The translations under genes and the position numbers were made by a program. DNA of 5,434 bases, taken from positions 1 through 5,434 of the forward strand of contig CATOLW010000095.1 in NCBI GenBank assembly GCA_951800935.1, read 5' to 3'. The DNA comes from an uncultured Clostridium sp. GTDB taxonomy: Bacteria; Bacillota_A; Clostridia; TANB77; CAG-508. Under the pieces are notes generated by a model. That model did not search any database and was not told the DNA's origin. It saw nothing but the letters and a program-made list of their open reading frames with translations. Positions 1-5,434 of this stretch are shown here, piece after piece; position 1 is the stretch's first letter; each line of letters starts with the position of its first letter.

Positions 1-2367
1 ATATTAGGGGGACTATACTTTAAAACTAGTATAGTCCTTTGTTATATCCCAATTGTTGTAATTTACTACCTACAAAAAAAGTTTTTTAAGAGAAAAAAGA
101 AACGAAAGTTTAAATTAATATCATTTAGAAGATATTGCAAATATGTAAAACTAATTCTGAATGAAAAATCAATTTTTATTCTAATTATATTTTCGATTTT
201 TTCCAATACAAATGTTTTAGTCCAAAATAAAAATTATGAAACAGCTTATCTAGATGAGCAAAATATTAAAGTAACAGCAATTGTAACAAGTAAAAAAATA
301 GAAAAGCAATATTATAATTTATATCAAGTAAAAATGTTAGATTCAAAAAATTTTAATCTTTATATTCAAGTAAGTAAAAAAGTAAAAGAATTAGAATATG
401 GCGATAAAATAGTAATGGAAGGAGAATATAAAAAGCCATCGAAACAACGAAATTATGGTGGCTATGATGAGGAGTTAAATCTGAAAACATTAAAAATAAT
501 AGGAAAAATAAAAGTTGGCAAGATAGAAGTATTATCTAAAAAGCAGCTAAACCCAGTTTTACAATTAGCAAATGAGACAAAAATGCAAATTGAAAGAAAG
601 ATAGAAAATACTTTCTCGTTAGAGGAAGCATCTATTTTAAAAGGTTTATTATTAGGAGATACCACCAACATACAAGAAGAAGTAAAAGAAAACTTTAGAA
701 TATTAAATATTTCTCATATTTTAGCTATTTCAGGAATGCATATTAGTTATGTGATAATAGGAATTCAAATTCTATTAAAAAAAGCAATCGGAAAAAGGAA
801 AACGAATGTAATTACAATATTTATTCTAATTTTTTATGCCTTTATAACTGGTTTTTCTCCATCTGTTGTACGAGCAGTTGTTATGGGAATGCTTGCTATT
901 GGCGGTCAAATTTTTAATCGAAAAAATGACTTAATCAATTCAATTGCAATATCCTTATTTATCATTCTATTATATCATCCTTTTTCTATCTTAAGAGTAG
1001 GCTTACAGTTATCCTATCTAGGAACCATAGGAATTATAGTATTTCATTCTACTATTTTAAAAAAATTGCATTGGATTCCAGGTAAAAAGCTAAGAGAACT
1101 AATAGCTGTTAGTTTATCGGTTCAAATTACAATCTTTCCAATTTTATGGTATCATTTCAACACTATTAGCATTTATTTTCTGCTTAGCAATTTATTGATA
1201 AGTTTAGTGATTGGACCCATTATTTTATTTGGTTTTTTAAGTTTATTTGTCAAAATAGTTGCAATTCCAGTAAAGTATGGAGTATTTTATTTAAGCATGG
1301 TTTCTAAATTAAGTCAATTTCCATTTGCTAAAATTTATATGCCAACTCCTAATATCATTTATATCATTTTGTATTTTATAAGTTTATGGATGGTTCATCT
1401 GATTTATATCATTTATCATTCTAATCATAATACACCAACTAAGCAAAGAGTAAAGAATTTGATTGCTTTGTTTCGATACCAATTTTATCAAAAAAAGAAA
1501 ACTTATAAAAAGTACAGCATGATTATCATATTAATTATTTTTAGTGTCTTTTTATTACCAAAGAATTTAAAAATTTATTTTGTAGATGTAGGTCAAGGAG
1601 ATTGTACTTTTATCGTAACACCTAAAAATAAAACAATTTTAATAGATGGAGGAGGAACTTTAAGGGAAGAATTTGATGTGGGAAAAAAGATACTAATACC
1701 ATATTTGCTAGATAGAGGATATACACGGAATTGGTTATATTATGATTAGTCATTTTGACCAAGATCATGTAGGACGGATTGCTAACTGTTATGGAAGAAC
1801 TGAAAGTAAAAAATGTAGTAATGGGAAAGCAAGTAGAAGATTCAGAGAATTATCAGAAGTTTATAAAAATAGTTAGAGAAAAGAAAATTAAAGTATATGT
1901 AGTAGAAGCCAAACAAAAGCTTAACATTGAAAAAGATCTATATTTTGACATTTTGTGGCCCAATAGTGAAGATACAATAAGTGATAATCCATTAAATAAC
2001 AATTCTTTGGTTTGCAAATTAGTATATAAAGAGTTTTCAATGCTATTTACAGGAGATATTGAAGAAGTAGCAGAAAAAGAAATTTTGAAAGAATACAAAA
2101 ATGCAAATAGGTTAACAGCTACCATATTAAAAGTAGCTCATCATGGTTCAAAATCATCATCAACAGAAAAATTTTTAAATGCAGTAAAACCTAAAATAGT
2201 ATTAATTGGTGTAGGAGAAAATAATACTTTTGGACATCCGAATAAAGAAGTTTTAGAAAGATTTGAACGGATGTGGAAGTCAAGTATTTCGTACTGATAA
2301 GGATGGTGAAATTGCAATGCGAATTAATAAAAAAAGTAGGATTTGGTTGAAGAATAGGTTGGAGTAA
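1..2367 (+). CDS. comEC: ComEC/Rec2 DNA-uptake channel, 5' partial, read through three +1 frameshifts
   Basis: ComEC forms the inner-membrane channel that carries single-stranded DNA into the cell during transformation. Frame 1 is open from base 1, so the true start lies to the left. Counting base 1 as codon 1, the visible protein has about 787 residues. An N-terminal hydrophobic stretch and a DUF4131-like soluble region (roughly 75-170) come first. The Competence domain follows, with the hallmark HILAISGMH at 239-247 and many membrane segments. The C-terminal metallo-beta-lactamase-like domain has DVGQGD (529-534), LIDGGG (near 549), HFDQDH (584-589), TGD (683-685) and AHHGS (712-716). The reading frame changes +1 at CGGA 1726-1729, 1775-1778 and 2268-2271 (frames 1, 2, 3, then 1) and ends at TAA 2365-2367. 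Every segment is well conserved in character and no internal stop remains once the shifts are applied. A plain triplet reading stops at 1747-1749, before the HxDxDH motif. The family call is secure; functionality depends on the shifts being real. Confidence 0.93.
8..39 (+). repeat. Perfect 10-bp inverted repeat inside comEC
   Basis: GGACTATACT (10-19) and AGTATAGTCC (28-37) are exact reverse complements separated by 8 bases. Two possible G-U pairs extend the stem outward, and TTT follows it. The shape resembles a small intrinsic terminator or an mRNA hairpin, but it lies in the open comEC frame, which encodes a plausible membrane segment here. The hairpin itself is seen directly; any function is unknown. 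Confidence 0.5.
1726..1729 (+). other. +1 frameshift / CGGA quadruplet, comEC site 1
   Basis: Frame 1 encodes IPYLLDRGYT up to ACA (1723-1725), then CGG, and then meets TAG at 1747. Skipping the single A at 1729 continues as IGYIMISHFDQDHVG in frame 2, which is the expected ComEC continuation into the metal-binding motif. The preceding codon is ACA. ComEC relatives usually carry a Lys, Arg or other polar residue at this place, so Arg would fit. Confidence 0.85.
1775..1778 (+). other. +1 frameshift / CGGA quadruplet, comEC site 2
   Basis: Frame 2 encodes SHFDQDHVG up to GGA (1772-1774), then CGG. Staying in frame 2 gives a sequence unlike ComEC and later a stop. Skipping A 1778 gives LLTVMEELKVKNVVMG in frame 3, the normal ComEC continuation. 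The residue after DHVG is usually Gly in the family, so reading GGA with the C skipped would fit best here. Site 2 lies only 49 bases after site 1. Confidence 0.87.
2268..2271 (+). other. +1 frameshift / CGGA quadruplet, comEC site 3
   Basis: Frame 3 encodes HPNKEVLERFE up to GAA (2265-2267), then CGG. Without a shift it ends at TGA 2295-2297. Skipping A 2271 gives CGSQVFRTDKDGEIAMRI in frame 1, matching the typical ComEC ending with its FRTD and DGEI pattern and stopping at 2365. Relatives often have a polar or basic residue just before CG, so Arg is plausible. Confidence 0.87.
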
Positions 2368-2373
2368 AGATTG

Positions 2374-2402
2374 TTGTCAATTAAAAACAAATATGATAAA
2401 AT
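2374..2402 (+). promoter_or_regulatory. Sigma-A-type promoter for the amidoligase operon
   Basis: TTGTCA (2374-2379, 5 of 6 to the -35 consensus) is followed after 17 bp by TAAAAT (2397-2402, 5 of 6 to the -10 consensus). TG at 2394-2395 forms an extended -10. Transcription would begin near 2409, about 26 bases before the ATG at 2435. This supports 2435 as the true start of the amidoligase gene and argues against the internal ATG at 2511. Confidence 0.65.
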
Positions 2403-2434
2403 GAATACATAAAATAATGAAAAGAGAGATACCA

Positions 2435-3542
2435 ATGAAATACAAAAAAGGTTTTGAAAAATTAGGACTACCAGAAGATTTTAAATTTGGAATAGAATTA
2501 GAGGCTTATAATGTTAAAACAAAGGGTAAAGATGGATTATATGGGAGAGAGTGCACAATATATTAAAAGCAAAAATTGGCATATGGCAACAAAAGAGGAA
2601 GAACCACTTGTTGCCAAAGGTGGAGCAGAATTAGTGTCTCCCATTTTAAAAGATACGGAGCAAGATTGGAAAGATATCAATGACATATGTGGACAAATAA
2701 AGAAATTTCCAGGAGATAAAGGAAAAGAAGTTGTTGCAGACAGCAAATGTGGATTACATGTGCACTTTGATGCGGAATGTCTAGTAAAAAATCCAAGCAG
2801 AATGAGAAATTTTTTGCGATTGTATGCAGAATCAGAAGAATTGTTATATAAAATGTGTAATGATAAAAACGATCCAATAAGAAAAGGTGCTATAAATAGA
2901 AATACGAAAGGGGTGCTAGATGTTGTATCAGCCATTTGGAGAAAAGGAATGGCGGCACCTACAGGAAAAAAGATATTAAAACAAATAAATGATGGTACCT
3001 TAAAAGTATCTTACAAAAAATTTGGAAAATTAAGAACATTGGCTAGTAAATATAAAATGGATGAAAGAAGATATGCAGGTTTAAATTTGACCAACATTGG
3101 AAATAGTAAAAAAAATACAATTGAATTTAGAATGGAAAATGGTACATTGGATCCAGAAATTATCAAGCAAAATGTATTTTTATATGCTTCTTTAATCAAT
3201 ACAGCAATTAAAATGACAGAAAATCCAGAACCATACCAAGATAGACTAGCAAAGTTTTATGAAACAGAAGTAACAGAAGAAGAAAAAGCCAATCGATTTT
3301 TAAATCTTATAATGGAAGATCCAAAAGAACGAGAAATTTACATGAACAGATGGGAATCTGTAAAAAATGCACAAGTATTTCAAAAAAATGATCAAAAGGG
3401 ATTTGCACAAAATCGATTTAAAAGAGAACAATTTAAGCAGATTGCAGATAGAACACCAGCAGATAGAGTACATTTAATGTATAGTAAGATAAAAGAAGTG
3501 CTCTTAAAGACAAATGATAAAGGAGAAGTTAGTTACAGATGA
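2435..3542 (+). CDS. Amidoligase-family protein with a +1 frame change near the N-terminus
   Basis: This looks like a member of the amidoligase family (glutamine-synthetase/gamma-glutamyl-cysteine-ligase-like fold), enzymes expected to join amines to carboxylates of peptides or proteins using ATP. From ATG 2435 the reading starts in frame 2 with FKFGIELE (residues 16-23), whose ExE acids are the expected metal/ATP ligands. Frame 2 then meets TAA at 2564. The rest lies in frame 3: GGAELVSP (62-69), CGLHVHFD (105-112) and EFRMENGTLDP (about 230-240). The join is a +1 step somewhere in 2502-2563; GGGA at 2543-2546 gives the simplest protein and a total of about 368 residues. An ATG at 2511 with AGAGG upstream could start the frame-3 part alone, but that product would lack FGIELE. 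The weak ribosome binding site AGAGAG lies at 2423-2428. The gene overlaps the next by ATGA, suggesting coupled translation. Substrate unknown. Confidence 0.78.
2543..2546 (+). other. Most likely point of the amidoligase +1 frame change (GGGA)
   Basis: The amidoligase frame moves from 2 to 3 within 2502-2563. Placing the step at TAT GGGA GAG gives LYGESAQYIKSKNW, a smooth join; a Gly tRNA could re-pair from GGG to GGA. There is no CGG here. An in-frame GGGA at 4630-4633 is read as a normal triplet plus A, so GGGA alone cannot be the signal. A real mutation, a sequencing error or an internal start remain possible. Confidence 0.4.
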
Positions 3543-3994
3543 TAGATGAAATATATAGAAATTCATTTAAAGAAGTATATGATATTTTAAATAATACAGA
3601 TCATGAACTATTATGCAGAATTCCAATTAAATTTATGAATTTTATAAAAGAAAATATGAATGAGAATTATCAAGTTAACTTAAGAATGGATGAGGATATA
3701 GATAAACAAGAATTATTGAAAGAAACAGAAGCAATGTTATCTTTAATTTACCGAAGTTATTGGGCAACCGATAAAGAAAAACAAGAATTTGCTATAAAGG
3801 ATCAACAAGAAAGAAATGAAATAGAAAAAAACAAAAAGCAAGAATATCAAGGAAAAGATGTTTATCAAGTGTTTTCGGAAAGAAAAAATATCCATAAAAT
3901 TACACTTGATAATAGTTTAATGGTAATGCAAAAAGAGAGCTTTCTAAAAAAATGGCTAAATACAATTTTAAGAATATTAAAAAAAGATAAGTAG
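3539..3994 (+). CDS. Uncharacterised protein coupled to the amidoligase
   Basis: I do not recognise a named family for this 151-residue protein. Its ATG overlaps the TGA of the amidoligase gene (ATGA, 3539-3542), with AGGAG at 3521-3525 upstream, so the two are probably translated together and may act together. The protein is soluble, charged and mainly helical in appearance, with an aromatic cluster IYRSYW around residues 76-81, a Lys/Glu/Gln-rich stretch at about 86-105, and a basic hydrophobic tail (about 134-151). No signal peptide or clear membrane segment is visible. It ends with two consecutive TAG codons. No CGG occurs in frame; one out-of-frame CGGA at 3876-3879 leaves the frame intact. 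A partner or substrate protein of the amidoligase is a guess from position only. Confidence 0.75.
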   Translation: MIDEIYRNSFKEVYDILNNTDHELLCRIPIKFMNFIKENMNENYQVNLRMDEDIDKQELLKETEAMLSLIYRSYWATDKEKQEFAIKDQQERNEIEKNKKQEYQGKDVYQVFSERKNIHKITLDNSLMVMQKESFLKKWLNTILRILKKDK

Positions 3995-4086
3995 TAGAGA
4001 TACTAGAAATGTTATATTAGAATTTTGTATAAATTTAACAAACTCTGTCAATACTAGTAAAAACTAGAAAAAGGAGAATTAAATTT

Positions 4087-4686
4087 ATGAATAAAGTAAT
4101 TGTAACATTAATAGCCATTATCGTAGTAATAGGAGCCATGTTCACAGCAGTCATGATTTTTAATCCAAAACAAAGCTATGAAGACCAAACCATAGGAACC
4201 AAAATAGCAGAAGAAATTTTAGATGATTGCACAGACGAATATGAGGAAATGGAATTTGAAAATACCATAAAAGCTAATACACAAGAAGAAAAAACATCGC
4301 CTAATTGTGCTATTATTACGAAAACTTATTTTTCGAAATGTGGACATACAAAAAATGAGTATAGTAATTTGCCACAAGACTTAGTAAATTTAACAAAAGA
4401 ACAAATACAAGAAAAATACCAAGACTGTAAAATAGAAAGTTTTACTAGCAATGAAGTAGTTCTACAACAAGAAAAAGAAGGAGAATGTGGAGAACATTAC
4501 ATGGTAAAAGACAAGGAAGGACAAGTTGCTATTTATCAGATTTTAGAAGATGGAGAGCAAAAAGAAATAGAAGTTACAGGAGTTACAACAGAGTATTTAC
4601 CGCAAACAGATAAAATTAATATGAAAAAAGGGATTCAAGTAAATGGAAAACAAGAATTAAATCAATTAATTGAAGATTTTGAATAG
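4087..4686 (+). CDS. Membrane-anchored protein with BofC C-terminal-like domain
   Basis: This 199-residue protein starts at ATG 4087, with AAGGAG at 4071-4076 ten bases upstream. A hydrophobic helix at about residues 4-25 (VIVTLIAIIVVIGAMFTAVM) is probably an uncleaved anchor placing the rest outside the membrane. Next come an acidic linker and a soluble domain containing KCGHTKNEY, LPQDLVNLTKEQIQEKY, a Glu-rich hydrophilic middle and the ending LNQLIEDFE. This pattern resembles the BofC C-terminal domain proteins of Clostridia; BofC of Bacillus is known for controlling a sporulation signalling protease, but that role cannot be assumed here. Several cysteines outside the membrane could form disulphides. 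An in-frame GGGA at 4630-4633 is read normally, since a +1 step there would stop at once. The gene stands alone and is followed by the terminator at 4693. Confidence 0.72.
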   Translation: MNKVIVTLIAIIVVIGAMFTAVMIFNPKQSYEDQTIGTKIAEEILDDCTDEYEEMEFENTIKANTQEEKTSPNCAIITKTYFSKCGHTKNEYSNLPQDLVNLTKEQIQEKYQDCKIESFTSNEVVLQQEKEGECGEHYMVKDKEGQVAIYQILEDGEQKEIEVTGVTTEYLPQTDKINMKKGIQVNGKQELNQLIEDFE

Positions 4687-4692
4687 TTAAAA

Positions 4693-4740
4693 TAGACTGC
4701 CTATCAAGATAGAAAGAGGGCAGTCTAATTTGTTTTTATT
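4693..4740. terminator. Bidirectional intrinsic terminator
   Basis: TAGACTGCC (4693-4701) pairs perfectly with GGCAGTCTA (4719-4727) across a 17-base loop. On the + strand a T-rich run including TTTTT (4733-4737) follows. On the - strand the stem is followed by TTTTAA. It lies between two genes that converge, the BofC-like gene and the LysR gene, so it probably ends both transcripts. Confidence 0.82.
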
Positions 4741-5434
4741 AAATCATTGAAATTAGTTTGTCAGCAGCAACAGAGAGATATTTAGAATGATAAATAATAC
4801 CTAAATTGTGTAAAGAAGAAATTTGGCTAACATTAAGTAAAAAAAGCTCACCAGAATCTAATTCATTTTGAATCGATTCTTTTAAGGTGTATCCAATACC
4901 ATGACCAAGTTTTACAAGATAAACAATAGGAGCATGATAAGTAAAATCCATAATAGGGTCTAATTTTACGTTTTGCTTTTTAAAGTCATTGTCCAAAGCT
5001 CTTCGCTCATAGCTGGTTTGATTTAGAACAAGAAGTGGATAATTTGCTAATTCTTCCAAAGAAACATCCTTTTTTAAAGCTAATTCTTTATAATCTTTAT
5101 TACAAAAAAAGCAATGTGTAATTTGAGAAGCTATTTTAACAGAAAAATTACGAAAACTAGTTTCCAAGCCAAATTTACGAATAACCATATCTAATTCGTG
5201 ATTTTCTAACATCTTAACTAATTCATTAGCAGGTTTACTAATAATATGAATTTTGACATTAGGATATTGTTTATGATAAGTTGCGATATAAGGATATAGT
5301 CCTACTTGAAAAAGACTTGGATTACATCCGTATATATAAATCACCAGAAACTAAATTTTTATCCTCTGTAAAAAGTTTTTCTCCAACAGATAAATAGTGA
5401 TAAGAACTTTTCACAGCGTCATATAATTTTTTGG
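4739..5434 (-). CDS. LysR-type transcriptional regulator, 5' partial, with one +1 frameshift
   Basis: The gene runs leftward; its helix-turn-helix end lies beyond the right edge. The visible part holds the linker helix end (DAVKSSYHYLSVGEKLFTED) and then GDLYI in one frame, with CGGA at 5330-5327. The substrate-binding domain continues in the +1 frame: CNPSLFQVGLYPYI, YPNVKIHI, ELDMVIRKFG and LGHGIGYTLKESI, ending at TAA 4741-4739. Without a shift the first frame stops at 5324-5322, two codons after CGG. A GTG at 5344-5342 could start the downstream frame alone, but it would give a protein without DNA-binding or linker regions, and the conserved GxLxIG element straddles the shift. These regulators bind DNA as tetramers and sense small ligands; no target or ligand can be named. 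It converges with the BofC-like gene and shares its terminator. Confidence 0.85.
5327..5330 (-). other. +1 frameshift / CGGA quadruplet, LysR site
   Basis: On the - strand the codons GGT GAT TTA TAT ATA are followed by CGG (5330-5328) and A (5327). A triplet reading then meets TAA at 5324-5322. Skipping one base gives TGT AAT CCA AGT (CNPS), the LysR substrate-binding domain. The family normally has Gly after the Ile (GxLxIG), so the GGA contained in CGGA would supply the expected residue. This is the only in-frame CGG on the visible part of this gene. Confidence 0.85.

Noticed and set aside
1779..2297. Separate gene starting at TTG 1779 encoding a metallo-beta-lactamase-like protein
   Set aside because: It lacks the HxDxDH motif, which lies just upstream in another frame, has no convincing ribosome binding site and matches only the interior of ComEC.
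1726..2367. comEC as an ordinary decayed pseudogene
   Set aside because: Three independent same-size, same-motif changes with all other residues and motifs intact, plus an identical event in LysR, is not the random pattern expected of decay.
462..3199. Minus-strand open frames opposite comEC, the amidoligase gene and their fragments
   Set aside because: They overlap well-supported plus-strand genes, carry no recognisable domains and look like shadows of those genes.
2511..3542. Amidoligase starting at ATG 2511
   Set aside because: The promoter position and the FGIELE motif in frame 2 from ATG 2435 indicate a longer true protein, though the AGAGG before 2511 keeps internal initiation possible.
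4013..4033. Promoter for the BofC-like gene (TATATT 4013, TATAAA 4028)
   Set aside because: Neither -10-like box has a believable -35 element at the right distance, so it is not reported as a feature.
796..4633. A general NGGA rule (AGGA, TGGA, GGGA as shift sites)
   Set aside because: In-frame AGGA at 796 and 2338, TGGA in the codons for HWIP near 1072, and GGGA at 4630 are read as normal triplets with no frame change.
4739..5344. LysR-like protein starting at GTG 5344
   Set aside because: This would omit the helix-turn-helix and linker; linker-like sequence continues upstream in the frame that joins at CGGA.

Overview
The window is low-GC DNA with strongly A/T-biased codons, TGA used as a stop (TGG encodes all the visible Trp) and Clostridia-type proteins. 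It most likely comes from an uncultured Bacillota (Clostridia-like) chromosome. This assignment is inference from protein style and base composition only.

Layout. (1) 1-2367 (+): most of a comEC/rec2 DNA-uptake channel gene, open at the left edge. It carries three +1 frameshifts in its C-terminal metallo-beta-lactamase-like domain. (2) 2374-2402: a good sigma-A-type promoter. (3) 2435-3542 (+): an amidoligase-family gene with a +1 frame change near its N-terminus, overlapping by 4 bases (ATGA) a small uncharacterised gene at 3539-3994. (4) 4087-4686 (+): a membrane-anchored protein resembling the BofC C-terminal domain family. (5) 4693-4740: a two-way hairpin terminator. (6) 4739-5434 (-): a LysR-type regulator running off the right edge, with another +1 frameshift.

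Main observation. Every CGG that falls in the reading frame of a real gene here (four: 1726 and 1775 and 2268 on +, 5330-5328 on -) is followed by A, and at each one the conserved protein continues in the +1 frame. Reading CGGA as one four-base unit restores an uninterrupted ComEC (frames 1 to 2 to 3 to 1) and an uninterrupted LysR protein. Seven CGG trinucleotides lying out of frame in the same genes, four of them also CGGA, cause no shift. In-frame CGA and CGT codons are read as ordinary triplets. That dependence on reading frame argues against sequencing error and random decay. It suggests that CGG is not an ordinary Arg codon in this organism, and that CGGA is either decoded as a quadruplet (for example by a tRNA with an enlarged anticodon loop) or triggers +1 frameshifting because CGG is unassigned. 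The inserted residue is unresolved: family patterns favour Gly at two sites and Arg/Lys-like at two. The amidoligase frameshift does not contain CGG and must be treated separately.
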